Source of the DNA: Spirosoma montaniterrae
GTDB taxonomy: Bacteria; Bacteroidota; Bacteroidia; Cytophagales; Spirosomataceae
Reading direction: 5' to 3'
NCBI RefSeq assembly: GCF_001988955.1
Contig: NZ_CP014263.1
Coordinates: 5,436,501-5,500,500 of the forward strand
Length of the DNA: 64,000 nucleotides
Part shown: piece after piece, positions 8,443 to 18,246 of the stretch
Layout of the letters: every line of letters begins with the position of its first letter
How positions within the stretch are numbered: the first letter of the stretch is position 1
The notes under the pieces: model-generated
Databases searched by the model: none
What the model was told of the DNA's origin: nothing
What the model saw: the letters and a program-made list of their open reading frames with translations, nothing else
Made by a program: the position numbers and the translations under genes

Positions 8443-9102
8443 TTAGTTAAGCTTTAGTTTAAACGTCCCGTTTGTCAGTACAATGTCGTCGGTAGAGCTG
8501 GTTTTGCGGTAGCCATTTCCTTCGGGATCAATATCGGAGTCGTAGCCGGTAGTTTTGGTAACAGCTTTATCCTGCGCCTTATCGATCAAACGACCCATTC
8601 CGCCGAATACCGTGGCGGCTGCTTTTTCTTTCCAAAGGCTTCCAGCCAGCGAACCGCCGAAAGTGGCTTCGAGCGTACCGTCTGCATTAACTTTTACCTC
8701 AATAATCTCATCGTTATTCTGCGATTTGCCCACTTTATACTCCATGCGGGGTGAGCGGGTTTCTTCAACGTATTTGATGGCCGCTATACCTTTGTATTTA
8801 CCCAATTGCTCGGCCCGTTTACGACTATCTTTGGTATAGGCTTTGTCGGCATCTACCACCAAATACGTACCTGAGGCAAGCGCGTCGGTGCCGTCGTAAC
8901 TACCGAGCCAGACACGAAGCGACTTGTCGGGGTTGGTGCTGTTGGCGGTAATCCACCAGAACGTGCCGATACGAACCCGGCGCGGCTGCGTGGTGTACGC
9001 CTTGCCGTCGATCTGTACGTTCAGCGTGTTATTGTTCGTGATTTGCTGAGCAAAACCATTGGTTGTCAGCGAAATGGCAACGCCAAGGAGGAGTGCTTTC
9101 AT
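8443..9102 (-). CDS. Exported protein of unknown function
   Basis: A 219-residue protein with a short signal peptide (MKALLLGVAISLTTNGFAQQ). The rest is rich in Thr, Lys, Asp and short beta-like stretches (LNVQIDGKAYTTQPRRVRIGTFWWITANS, VWLGSYDGTDALASGTYLVV, DDIVLTNGTFKLKLN). It would be periplasmic or surface-associated. No cysteine or obvious catalytic motif is present after the signal. I do not recognise a family. It is convergent with the oxidoreductase gene and divergent from the GntR gene. Confidence 0.75.
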   Translation of the reverse strand: MKALLLGVAISLTTNGFAQQITNNNTLNVQIDGKAYTTQPRRVRIGTFWWITANSTNPDKSLRVWLGSYDGTDALASGTYLVVDADKAYTKDSRKRAEQLGKYKGIAAIKYVEETRSPRMEYKVGKSQNNDEIIEVKVNADGTLEATFGGSLAGSLWKEKAAATVFGGMGRLIDKAQDKAVTKTTGYDSDIDPEGNGYRKTSSTDDIVLTNGTFKLKLN

Positions 9103-9389
9103 ACGAAAAAAGGCCAGAAGTTTTTCGCATAAACATACTGCGTTTACACGAAATAACCTTCACCTCTTTGAGTCAATGGCTACGGCAATTTCCAACGAAC
9201 CAGCCTGCTCTGCACTTTCTGGAATTTCTCAGAGTATATTGAAGAAAGATAAACTTATAGTTCATACAGACAGGCTTCAGAAGCAGGCTTGCCTGTTAAG
9301 GTGCCCGCCGTTACCGTGAACTGCTCGTTGTTTTGAAGCAAACGTTGATTTTGGTCAATGAAAAACGAAATTAGATATACTGATCGGCT

Positions 9390-10406
9390 ATGCTTTATCA
9401 CTTACGCGTCAACGATTATTCTAACACGCCCAAATATCAGCAACTGTATAATTCGGTTATAACTGGCATTGAAAATGCCGATATTCTGCCGGGCGACAAA
9501 CTGCCGTCTATCCACGAAGTATGTGCAGAATTAGACGTGGCGAAAGGAACGGTTGAGCGCGCCTACGATATGCTCAAAGAAAATCAGATCGTAGAGGGCG
9601 TAAAAGGCAAAGGGTTTTACATCTGCTATACGCCAACAGGTAAGACGCTTCGTATTTTTCTGCTTTTCAATAAGTTAAGTGCGTACAAGAAAATTATTTA
9701 CGACGCTTTCGTGGAAACCCTGGGCGCGGGTGCAGGCATCGACTTCTTTGTGTATAACAACGATTTTCGGCTGTTTCGTGAGTTGCTGATCAACCACGCC
9801 TACAATCATACCCATTATGTTATTATGCCGCACTTTCGCGAAGAGGGCGAGAAAGCATATGAGCTGATAAATGGCCTACCCAAGCATAAATTAGTGTTGA
9901 TTGATCGGTTGGTAGAGGGCGTGCAAGGGCAGTACGGGGCCACTTTCCAGAATTTCGAGAAGAATATTTATCAGGCACTAACCGAAGCGTTGCCTATCCT
10001 GCGCAAGTATCATACGCTGAATCTGCTGTTCCCGCACTCCTCATATCACCCCAGAAGCATCCAAAGCGGCTTCTATAAATTTTGCTCCGAGTACGATTTC
10101 ACCGCCAAAATCCTCCATAATATTCACGACGAAACTATCTGCCGGGGCAATGTTTATATCAATCTGATCGAGGAAGATTTGGTAGAGCTGATTCGAAAGA
10201 TTAAGAACACATCGTATGATCTGGGGCAGGAAGTAGGCCTACTGTCGTATAACGATACGCCACTCAAGGAGTTTCTGCTCGATGGCATCACTGTGTTATC
10301 GACCGACTTTGCCCAGATGGGCCGAACCGCTGCACGATTAGTGTTGACTAACAGCCGCGAACACATCGAAAACGCATTCCGACTCATTGTTCGCAAATCG
10401 CTCTGA
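9390..10406 (+). CDS. GntR-type transcription regulator with sugar-binding-like C-terminus
   Basis: A 338-residue regulator. Residues about 8-80 form a GntR winged helix (PKYQQLYNSVITGIENADIL, PGDKLPSIHEVCAELDVAKG, TVERAYDMLKENQIVEGVKG). The remainder resembles a periplasmic-binding-protein (LacI-like) effector domain, ending NDTPLKEFLLDGITVLSTDFAQMGRTAARL as in sugar-responsive regulators. This architecture is common beside Bacteroidota sugar loci. It lies 150 bp upstream of, and in line with, the first SusC gene, so it probably controls the 10.6-29.7 kb pathway. The ligand is unknown. Confidence 0.85.
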   Translation: MLYHLRVNDYSNTPKYQQLYNSVITGIENADILPGDKLPSIHEVCAELDVAKGTVERAYDMLKENQIVEGVKGKGFYICYTPTGKTLRIFLLFNKLSAYKKIIYDAFVETLGAGAGIDFFVYNNDFRLFRELLINHAYNHTHYVIMPHFREEGEKAYELINGLPKHKLVLIDRLVEGVQGQYGATFQNFEKNIYQALTEALPILRKYHTLNLLFPHSSYHPRSIQSGFYKFCSEYDFTAKILHNIHDETICRGNVYINLIEEDLVELIRKIKNTSYDLGQEVGLLSYNDTPLKEFLLDGITVLSTDFAQMGRTAARLVLTNSREHIENAFRLIVRKSL

Positions 10407-10496
10407 TTTTCCGCACATAGAAAATATAAATTTTTATCGATATTATTATAAAATATAGGTAAGTATAGGAAAGTTGCCACGGCAGGGAAGATTTTA

Positions 10497-10524
10497 TTTG
10501 AGTGGAAAAACAGGCGACTGTTTG
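10497..10524 (+). promoter_or_regulatory. Possible Bacteroidota-type -33/-7 promoter for susC
   Basis: TTTG at 10497-10500 and ACTGTTTG at 10517-10524 loosely match the TTTG and TAnnTTTG elements used by the Bacteroidota primary sigma factor. The -7 box departs from consensus at its first two bases. The SusC start follows 32 bp later. This is a weak call by eye. Confidence 0.28.
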
Positions 10525-10556
10525 CTTCCTCAACCTTATTTTAACCTGTCTGACTG

Positions 10557-13500
10557 ATGAATTACTTTTCCAAACTAATGCTCCTGCTGGGAATAGCGGG
10601 CTGCTTACCCAGCCTAACTGAGGGTACTCCCTCACCGCACACTTCCCGAACCAACGGCCCTGTGCTGGCTTTGCCACTGACACGAACCTTCTCTATGCCA
10701 ACCGGCAATGCGTCTGCCGAGATAACCGTAACGGGTAAAGTAGCTGATGAACAAGGAAATGGCCTGCCCGGCGTGAGCGTTGTGGTGAAGGGCACTACGC
10801 AGGGTACAACCACCGATGGTACGGGCAGTTTCCGAATTGCTGTGCCGAACACAGCCGCTACGTTGGTATTCAGCTTTGTAGGGTATGCCAGGCAGGAAAT
10901 TGGGGTAGGCAACCAAACGGTCATCAACGTAACACTCTCCCCCGACGATCAAACCCTGAGCGAGATTGTGGTAGTAGGCTATGGTAGTCAGCTAAAGAAA
11001 GAAGTGACCGGCGCGGTGCAAACCATTAGCGCACAGGAAATTAAAGACCTGCCCGTGTCGCAGATCGGCCAGAAATTGCAGGGGCGGCTGGCGGGTGTTC
11101 AAATCAACCAGACAACCGGAAGGCCCGGAGCGGGGATCAACATCCGAATCCGGGGGCAACTGTCGGTATCGGCTGGTAGCGATCCGCTTTATGTCATCGA
11201 CGGATTCCCGATTACGGGCAACATTGCCCAGTTGAACCCCGACGAAATCGAAGACATTTCGGTGCTGAAAGATGCCGCGTCAACCTCGTTGTATGGTTCG
11301 CGGGCAGCCAATGGCGTAGTGCTGATTACTACCCGTCAGGGCCGACCCAACCAGACCAACATTAGCTTCAATACGTTTGCCGGTATTCAGCAGGTGCCGG
11401 AGCGGGGACGCGTGAAAATGCTCGACGCGCAGCAGTTTGCTCAGTTCAAGAAAGAGTTCTTTGAAGATCAGGGCCGCCCGGTGCCGCCAGAATTTGCTAA
11501 CCCTGCCGACTGGGCCAACAAAAACAACGACTGGTACGGTGCGCTGTTGCGTCAGGCCCCCGTGCAGAGCTACAACCTGACCATTAACTCCAACCGCGAG
11601 CGGTCGAACACGTCGGTGGTGGCGGGTTATTTCAACCAGCAGGGTGTAGTGCTCAACAACGAGTACAAACGGTACTCGCTGCGCCTGAACTCGAACTACA
11701 AAATCTCCGATAAAGTGGGGATTGGCTTCAACGTAGCTCCGTCATATGTGTTCGACAACACGCCCCGCACCGACGGCGACCGGGGTACGGGCATTCTGTT
11801 CAATGCGCTGCACACCTGGCCGGTCATGCCCATCCGCGACAACAACGGTGAACTGACCAAATTCAACACCTTTCCCGGCAGTACGGGCAACATCTTCGCG
11901 TATCCGAACTGGGTGCGGGCTGCTGAAGAACTGGTAAACGAAACCCGCAACACCAACCTGCTCTCAAACGCCTATATCACGTATCAACCCATCAAGGGGC
12001 TGACGCTCAAATCGACCATGAACGTCGAGTATCTGAACTCAAAGTTCTTTTTCTTCAATCCCTCTACGGCCACCAGTGCTATCAACGTACCGATTCCGAC
12101 CATTGCTGTATCAATCCGGCAGGCCCGCGAAGATGTGTCGTGGCTGAACGAAAACCTCGTCACGTATAATCGTAGCATCAAAGACCACAATTTTGAACTG
12201 CTGGCTGGTTTCACCAATCAATACTTCCGGCAGGATATAACTCATATTCAGGCCGATACTTATGCTGACGACCGGCTGCCAACCATTCAGGGCGCGCTGA
12301 ATATCAACCGTGCCGCAAACAACCTTCCAATCGGTTCTAATATAGCCATTGGGGCCAACACCGGCAATACGGTCAACGAGTGGGCACTCACTTCGTACCT
12401 GTCGCGGCTGACGTACAACTACAAAGGCAAGTATCTGTTTACGGCGGCTATTCGTACCGATGGCAGTAGCCGGTTCGGAGCCAATAACCGCTGGGGTACG
12501 TTTCCGTCGGTTTCGGCGGGCTGGGTGTTGTCGGACGAGAACTTCATGAAACGATATTCGACGGTTTCGTTTGCCAAACTGCGGGCCAGTTACGGCATTA
12601 TCGGCAACAACAACATCGGTAATTACACGCAGTACGCGCTGGTAAACAACACCGTCAATGCTGTTTTTGGCAACAACGTTGCGACTGGCGCGGTGGTCAC
12701 GTCGCTGGCTAACCCAAACCTCGGCTGGGAAACCACCAACCAGTTCGACCTGGGCCTGGACCTGGGACTGTTGAACGACCGGATTCAGTTTACCTACGAC
12801 TACTTTTCAAAGCGTACCACCAACTTGCTTTTCGCCGTGCAGATTCCGCAGGAATCTGGTTTTGGGAACTTCAACGACAACATTGGTGAGATAAAGTTCT
12901 GGGGGCATGAGTTCTCGGTCAATAGCCGCAACACGGTCGGCAAGCTGAAATGGTCTACCAACGCCAACCTCTCCTTCCTTCGTAACCGCGTACTCGCGCT
13001 TGCGCCGGGTATCGACCGGGTTTACGGCAGTTTCCACATCACGCAGGTGGGCCAACCGTTCGGGCAGTTTTACGGGCTGGTAAAAGACGGTTTTTACATG
13101 AGTGCCGAAGATGTTCGCAACTCGCCCATTATTCCGGGTCGCTCGGCGGTGGGCACCATCAAGCTGCGTGATGTAAACGGCGACGGTGTAGTTACGTTCG
13201 GGGGAGACCGCGACGACCGGGCTATCATCGGCAACCCGTTTCCGAACTTCGTTTACGGCATTACTAACAGTCTGCAATATGGCAAATGGGATTTTTCGGT
13301 GGTCGGTTCCGGCTCTCATGGCAATCAGTTGTGGGTACGTCACCTCTACAGCACGGCTAACCTCGATGGAGTGTTCAACATGGTTGAGGGCGTGAAAGAC
13401 CGCTTCCGGGTCGGCCCCGACGGGCGCGTCATTACGCCCGGCGCGGGTATGTTCGGCGTAACCAATGGCGGAGGGAACTTTACCGGCATCGAGCGCGACT

Positions 13501-13781
13501 GGCCCAGCAGCCACTTCGTCGCCAATGCGTCTTATTTCACCATCCGTAACATTACGCTGGGTTATAATTTCGAAGCGGTTCGGAAATTCTTTAAGTCGGC
13601 ACGGGTCTATGCGTCTATCCAGCAGGCGTTTGTCTTTACCAAGTATTGGGGTGGTCCCAACCCCGAAACCAGCGCGCAGGGTGATGGACGGAGCGACGGT
13701 GGCAACCTCAGCCCCGGTGTTGATCTCTCAAACTATCCCGTTCCGCGCACCTACACCCTCGGCGTAAACGTCAACTTCTAA
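10557..13781 (+). CDS. SusC/RagA-type TonB-linked outer-membrane transporter (first pair)
   Basis: A 1074-residue outer-membrane importer. After the signal region comes a carboxypeptidase-like domain (ITVTGKVADEQGNGLPGVSV, VVKGTTQGTTTDGTGSFRI). A TonB-box-like region follows (LSEIVVVGYGSQLKKEVTGA), then the plug (PGAGINIRIRGQLSVSAGSD, PLYVIDGFPI, LKDAASTSLYGSRAANGVVL). The C-terminal two thirds is the beta-barrel, ending TYTLGVNVNF. Energised by TonB, it moves glycans across the outer membrane together with the SusD lipoprotein 12 bp downstream. The pair heads a plus-strand set of sugar genes and is preceded by a GntR-type regulator. Confidence 0.95.
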   Translation: MNYFSKLMLLLGIAGCLPSLTEGTPSPHTSRTNGPVLALPLTRTFSMPTGNASAEITVTGKVADEQGNGLPGVSVVVKGTTQGTTTDGTGSFRIAVPNTAATLVFSFVGYARQEIGVGNQTVINVTLSPDDQTLSEIVVVGYGSQLKKEVTGAVQTISAQEIKDLPVSQIGQKLQGRLAGVQINQTTGRPGAGINIRIRGQLSVSAGSDPLYVIDGFPITGNIAQLNPDEIEDISVLKDAASTSLYGSRAANGVVLITTRQGRPNQTNISFNTFAGIQQVPERGRVKMLDAQQFAQFKKEFFEDQGRPVPPEFANPADWANKNNDWYGALLRQAPVQSYNLTINSNRERSNTSVVAGYFNQQGVVLNNEYKRYSLRLNSNYKISDKVGIGFNVAPSYVFDNTPRTDGDRGTGILFNALHTWPVMPIRDNNGELTKFNTFPGSTGNIFAYPNWVRAAEELVNETRNTNLLSNAYITYQPIKGLTLKSTMNVEYLNSKFFFFNPSTATSAINVPIPTIAVSIRQAREDVSWLNENLVTYNRSIKDHNFELLAGFTNQYFRQDITHIQADTYADDRLPTIQGALNINRAANNLPIGSNIAIGANTGNTVNEWALTSYLSRLTYNYKGKYLFTAAIRTDGSSRFGANNRWGTFPSVSAGWVLSDENFMKRYSTVSFAKLRASYGIIGNNNIGNYTQYALVNNTVNAVFGNNVATGAVVTSLANPNLGWETTNQFDLGLDLGLLNDRIQFTYDYFSKRTTNLLFAVQIPQESGFGNFNDNIGEIKFWGHEFSVNSRNTVGKLKWSTNANLSFLRNRVLALAPGIDRVYGSFHITQVGQPFGQFYGLVKDGFYMSAEDVRNSPIIPGRSAVGTIKLRDVNGDGVVTFGGDRDDRAIIGNPFPNFVYGITNSLQYGKWDFSVVGSGSHGNQLWVRHLYSTANLDGVFNMVEGVKDRFRVGPDGRVITPGAGMFGVTNGGGNFTGIERDWPSSHFVANASYFTIRNITLGYNFEAVRKFFKSARVYASIQQAFVFTKYWGGPNPETSAQGDGRSDGGNLSPGVDLSNYPVPRTYTLGVNVNF

Positions 13782-13793
13782 ACTCCGACCCAC

Positions 13794-15305
13794 ATGAAAC
13801 TTAACTATATAACTACCTGCCTGTTCGCGCTGACACTGACCAGTTGCGAGAAAGATTTTCTTACGGTAACTCCCGAAACCGCACTCAGTTCGGCCACGTT
13901 CTTCACCAAAGAAGCCGACTTTCAGCAGGCGGTAAACGGAGCCTACGTACCGCTTCGGCCTATTTTTAACTCATGGGCGTGGATTTTAGGCGAGATGCAC
14001 TCCGACAACACCTACTATGCCCGTAATGTGTTGTTTGGGGCTGTCGAAAACACGCAAAATATAGCTGACTTTGCCGTGCCGAAATCCAATGGCGTAACGC
14101 CGAATAACCCCGTTCTTCAGCAGTTTCGGCTTGATTATCAGATTATTGCCCGAACGAATGAGGTTCTGTCCCGCATCGACAAAGTTACCTTTTCCAGTGC
14201 CGACCTCAAGAATAATCTGAAGGGGCAGGCTCTGTTTCTGCGTTCGTTTGCATACTTCGAACTGGTGCGGTATTTCGGCAGAGTGCCCATTCACCTCGAA
14301 CCCGCAACGGGCCGCACCGATGCCGCCAAGCCCCTCGCGACGGTCGAGGAAGTGTATGCGCTGATTGTTAAAGACGTATCGGAGGCCATTCCATTGCTGC
14401 CCAACAAAGCTAAGCAAGAGCCGGGCCGGGTTACGTCGGGTGCTGCCAAGACCCTGCTGGCTAATGTATATATGCACCAGAAAAAGTGGGCTGAAGCCGA
14501 AGCATTGATGCGCGACGTCGTTACCAATGATACGTACCGGCTCATGCCCGATTACAACGAAGCCTTCTCGTTTACGAGTGCCAACAAAAACAACGCTGAG
14601 TCGGTGTTTGAGGTGCAGTATCTGGAAGGGCCAGCCGGTTTTAACGGCAACCAGATTTATCTGTTCGTGCCAGCTCCCATCACGGCTGCCGAACTGGCCC
14701 CTATCACGGGCACCTCGAATCCGCAGCCGCTGTCGCAGGAAAACAACAACATACCAACGCCCGACATCATTGCGGCTTACGAACCCGGCGACAAACGCAA
14801 AGATATTTCTATCGGTAGCGTAGTACTGAGCCAGAGTCTGCGCGACAACAAGACGTATCCGTATATCAAGAAATATGCCCGGCCCCATGCTCAGCACCAG
14901 AATACGGGGCAGAACTGGCCGGTATATCGCTATGCGGAGGTGCTGCTGTTTCTGGCCGAAGCGCAGATGGAGCAGGGTAAATTAGGTGAGGCCATCACGT
15001 ACCTGAATCAGGTGCGGACGCGGGCCGGGCTGGCACCTGCTACCGCTTCAACGCAGGCCGCGCTACGGAACGCCATCTATCAGGAACGGCGCGTGGAACT
15101 GGCTTTTGAAAACAAACGATGGTTCGATCTGGTCAGAACAGGCCGCGTAAACGAGGTTATTTCGGCCTATGGTGCCCGCGTTAAAGCGAACCCGCAGGCG
15201 TATTATTTCCCGGCTGGGGCGGTGCCACCGCCCAATGCGTTCACCAACTTAGACATCTACTACCCGCTGCCAGCGGTAGAGTCTGACCTGTCGCCATTTT
15301 TCTAA
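13794..15305 (+). CDS. SusD/RagB-type surface glycan-binding lipoprotein (first pair)
   Basis: A 503-residue lipoprotein. The lipobox LTLTSCEK gives an acylated cysteine at about residue 18. The N-terminal helices contain SSATFFTKEADFQQAVNGAY, the usual SusD start, with TPR-like helices in the middle (GQALFLRSFAYFELVRYFG, KTLLANVYMHQKKWAEAEAL). The C-terminal RagB region has YAEVLLFLAEAQMEQGKLGE followed by RRVELAFENKRWFDLVRTGR. It caps the adjacent SusC barrel and binds the glycan. It probably shares a transcript with susC. A short hairpin repeat follows at 15314. Confidence 0.95.
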   Translation: MKLNYITTCLFALTLTSCEKDFLTVTPETALSSATFFTKEADFQQAVNGAYVPLRPIFNSWAWILGEMHSDNTYYARNVLFGAVENTQNIADFAVPKSNGVTPNNPVLQQFRLDYQIIARTNEVLSRIDKVTFSSADLKNNLKGQALFLRSFAYFELVRYFGRVPIHLEPATGRTDAAKPLATVEEVYALIVKDVSEAIPLLPNKAKQEPGRVTSGAAKTLLANVYMHQKKWAEAEALMRDVVTNDTYRLMPDYNEAFSFTSANKNNAESVFEVQYLEGPAGFNGNQIYLFVPAPITAAELAPITGTSNPQPLSQENNNIPTPDIIAAYEPGDKRKDISIGSVVLSQSLRDNKTYPYIKKYARPHAQHQNTGQNWPVYRYAEVLLFLAEAQMEQGKLGEAITYLNQVRTRAGLAPATASTQAALRNAIYQERRVELAFENKRWFDLVRTGRVNEVISAYGARVKANPQAYYFPAGAVPPPNAFTNLDIYYPLPAVESDLSPFF

Positions 15306-15313
15306 GACTAACT

Positions 15314-15347
15314 CCCGTACTCATGGGCTAAAGCCCGTGGGTACGGG
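15314..15347. repeat. Short palindrome after susD
   Basis: CCCGTACTCATGGGCT at 15314-15329 pairs with AGCCCGTGGGTACGGG at 15332-15347, with two G-T-type mismatches and a 2-nt loop. It lies nine bases after the SusD stop codon. It may be a terminator or attenuator that lowers downstream expression, or a dispersed repeat. Confidence 0.6.
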
Positions 15348-15424
15348 TAGGTAAAACGGGGGTATCAATGTACTTTATAGGTAGTCTGAGTGCTGAATAA
15401 TTAATTCGTTTTTCGCTGAAAACC

Positions 15425-18154
15425 ATGATTTATAAAACCAACGTAGCAAAGCTTGGCTTTTTGTTGTCGGCTCTTGTGCTGGCTGGCTCGGCCTGGATAA
15501 CCACGCAGCAGGCCGCCCGCGAACGACAACCGCTCGACAATCCGAAAATCGATAAGGTGAAAGTGTTGCCCGGTTTCAAAGCCGAACACCTCTACAGCCC
15601 CTCCGACAATAAGCAGGGGTCGTGGGTGTCGATGGCGTTCGACGATAAAGGCCGGATGATCTGTTCTGACCAGTACGGGTTTCTGTACCGGCTGACTATG
15701 CCCCCTATTGGCACTACCGAAGCTCCGAAGATTGAAAAGCTGATGGTTGGCCCGCCACCCGCCCCCGGCGATACCACGAAGCGCGTAGGCATGGGTTACG
15801 CACAGGGGCTGCTGTATGCCTTCAATAGCCTGTATGTGATGGTGAACCACCGGCCCAGTAAAGAAAATAAAGAGTTCGATAAGTCGAGCGGGTTATACCG
15901 GCTTCAGGATACCGACGGCGACGACCAGTTCGACCAGATTACGCTGCTGAAACAGCTTAAAGGCGAGGGCGAACACGGCCCCCACAGCATTGTGCTGGCC
16001 CCCGATAAGCAGTCGATTTATGTCATGTGCGGCAACTTCACCGATGTTCCCAAACTCGATGCGTACCGACTGCCGAATGTCTGGCAGGAAGACAACCTGT
16101 TCCCGGCCATCAGAGACCCACGCGGCCATGCCGTTGACCGGATGGCTCCCGGCGGCTGGCTCGCCAAAGTCAGCCCCGACGGGCAGCGGTGGGAATTTAT
16201 GGGCGGGGGCTTCCGCAATACGTTCGATTTTGCGTTCAACGACGCGGGCGACATCTTTGGCTACGACTCCGACATGGAGTGGGATTTTGGCCTGCCCTGG
16301 TACAAACCAACGCGCATTTGCCACATCACGAGCGGGGCCGAGTTCGGCTGGCGCACGTCGGCCTCCAACTGGTCACCGGCTTATATGGATTGCCTGCCCG
16401 CTACGCTGAACATGGGGCAGGGTTCGCCAACGGGCGTTTTTGCGGGCCGGGGGGCGAAGTTTCCGCAGAAATACCAGAAAAGCGTTTATGCGTTCGACTG
16501 GAGCTTCGGCATTGTGTACGCAGTGCACCTGCAACCCAAAGGCGCAAGCTACAGTGCTACGGCTGAGGAGTTTATTTCGGGCGCACCCCTGCCCATTACC
16601 GATGGCCTGATTGGCCCCGATGGAGCCATGTACTTCCTGACGGGCGGGCGTCGGTTAGAGTCAGACCTTTACCGGATAACCTACACCGGTTCGGAAGCAA
16701 CTACTCCGGCTCCGGTAGTAGCAACGGTCACGCCCGAACACAAGCTGCGGACGCAGTTGGAACAATACCATACCGGCCCTAATCCCGCTGCCGTGAATGC
16801 CGCGTGGCCGCACCTGAATCACCCCGACCGCTTTGTTCGTTACGCTGCCCGCCTTGCCGTTGAGCATCAGCCCGTAGCCGAATGGCAGTCCCGCGCTTTG
16901 GCCGAAAAAGACCCCATGCGGCTCAGTCAGGCCATGTTTGCGCTGGCTCACCACGGCGACAAAGCACTGAAAAGCCAGATGCTGAATGCACTGACCGGCG
17001 TGAAGCTTGCTGCCCTGAACGAAGAAGGTCAACTGAATGTGCTACGGGCCATCGAATTGGTTTGTACTCGTTTTGGCCTGCCCGAAGGTGCCGACCGCGA
17101 GAAGGTGATTGCCTTGCTGAACCCGCTCTACCCGGCCAAAACCGTAACGACGGACCGCTCCGATTTGAACCGTTTTTACTGCAAACTGCTGGTATCGCTC
17201 GAAGCACCGGGTGCGGTAGAAAAGACCATGAAGCTGATGGCCCTGAAAAACGAAGGTGGGCAGGGAGCCGTTGGTGGTGAGACGGTTACAGCATCCAACG
17301 ACCTGATTATGCGTAACCCGCAATATGGTATGGACATTGCCCGGATGCTCGAAAAATTCCCGCCTGCCCAGCAAACGTTCTATGCAACGATGCTGAGCAG
17401 TGCCAAAACCGGCTGGACACCCGCCCTGCGCGAGGAGTATTTCCAGTGGTTCAATAAAGCGTTCGATTATCAGGGTGGCCGCAGCTACGTGGGCTTCATC
17501 AACAAAGCCCGCAAATTGGCTTTAGACAACGTCCCGAAAGATCAGCAGGAACGCTACGACAAGATGTCGGGAGTTGCTAAGCTATCATCGTCGGGCAACG
17601 ACATTGTTGAGGGTGGCTGGGCACCCAAAGGCTATCGGCCCTGGAAATTTGAGAACGCCCTCGCGGCAGTGGACAGCATCGGGATGCACCCGCTCGATTA
17701 TGAGCAGGGACGGCAAATTTATTCGGTGATGCTGTGCGGCAAGTGCCACGCCATGCAGGGACAAGGGGGCGACATTGGCCCCGACCTGACGCAATTAGGT
17801 ACGCGCTTTTCAAACAAAGACATTCTGGAATCGATCATTTACCCCGATAAAGTGGTATCGGACCAGTACGCGGCTACGGTATTTACGCTAAAAAATGGCA
17901 AGTCGGTTGTAGGGCGATTGGTGGGCGAAGACAAAACAAACTTCCTTGTGTCGCAGAACCCGTTCGTGCCCGACGATGTGCGGAAAATTGCCAAAGCAAC
18001 AGTCGTGAACCGGAAGTATTCGCCCGTGTCGCTGATGCTGCCGGGGCTGATTAACCCGCTGTCGGGCAGTGAACTTCGTAACCTTGTTGCCTACCTGAAA
18101 TCGGGAGGCAAAGCCGATGCGCCGATCTATAAAGAAGGCTCGAAAGGGAAGTAG
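15425..18154 (+). CDS. PVC-type haem-binding protein: beta-propeller, HEAT-like and cytochrome c domains
   Basis: A 909-residue exported protein. A signal or anchor segment (GFLLSALVLAGSAWITTQQA) precedes a quinoprotein-like six-bladed propeller (about residues 40-410; EKLMVGPPPAPGDTTKRVGM, RDPRGHAVDRMAPGGWLAKV). Next comes a helical repeat region (about 430-700), then a c-type cytochrome domain with CGKCH at 771-775 and a distal region GDIGPDLTQLGTRFSNKDIL. The covalent haem implies electron transfer in the periplasm. Such proteins commonly sit beside DUF1080 and Gfo/Idh/MocA genes; here DUF1080 is next. A role in oxidising sugars or passing on their electrons is plausible but inferred. Confidence 0.88.
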   Translation: MIYKTNVAKLGFLLSALVLAGSAWITTQQAARERQPLDNPKIDKVKVLPGFKAEHLYSPSDNKQGSWVSMAFDDKGRMICSDQYGFLYRLTMPPIGTTEAPKIEKLMVGPPPAPGDTTKRVGMGYAQGLLYAFNSLYVMVNHRPSKENKEFDKSSGLYRLQDTDGDDQFDQITLLKQLKGEGEHGPHSIVLAPDKQSIYVMCGNFTDVPKLDAYRLPNVWQEDNLFPAIRDPRGHAVDRMAPGGWLAKVSPDGQRWEFMGGGFRNTFDFAFNDAGDIFGYDSDMEWDFGLPWYKPTRICHITSGAEFGWRTSASNWSPAYMDCLPATLNMGQGSPTGVFAGRGAKFPQKYQKSVYAFDWSFGIVYAVHLQPKGASYSATAEEFISGAPLPITDGLIGPDGAMYFLTGGRRLESDLYRITYTGSEATTPAPVVATVTPEHKLRTQLEQYHTGPNPAAVNAAWPHLNHPDRFVRYAARLAVEHQPVAEWQSRALAEKDPMRLSQAMFALAHHGDKALKSQMLNALTGVKLAALNEEGQLNVLRAIELVCTRFGLPEGADREKVIALLNPLYPAKTVTTDRSDLNRFYCKLLVSLEAPGAVEKTMKLMALKNEGGQGAVGGETVTASNDLIMRNPQYGMDIARMLEKFPPAQQTFYATMLSSAKTGWTPALREEYFQWFNKAFDYQGGRSYVGFINKARKLALDNVPKDQQERYDKMSGVAKLSSSGNDIVEGGWAPKGYRPWKFENALAAVDSIGMHPLDYEQGRQIYSVMLCGKCHAMQGQGGDIGPDLTQLGTRFSNKDILESIIYPDKVVSDQYAATVFTLKNGKSVVGRLVGEDKTNFLVSQNPFVPDDVRKIAKATVVNRKYSPVSLMLPGLINPLSGSELRNLVAYLKSGGKADAPIYKEGSKGK

Positions 18155-18192
18155 CCAGACGGGAGAAAATAAACTCGCTTACCTTCTACTCG

Positions 18193-18230
18193 CACCCCTC
18201 TCCCCCAGGGAGAGGGGCCGGGGGTGAGGG
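18193..18230. repeat. CTCTCC/GGAGAG-type palindromic repeat
   Basis: A C-rich arm (CACCCCTCTCCC) faces a G-rich arm (GGGAGAGGGGCCGGGGGTGA). It belongs to the same family as the elements at 20026, 20147, 22610 and 34080. It ends 16 bases before the DUF1080 start at 18247. Confidence 0.75.
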
Positions 18231-18246
18231 AACCATCCTGAACGAC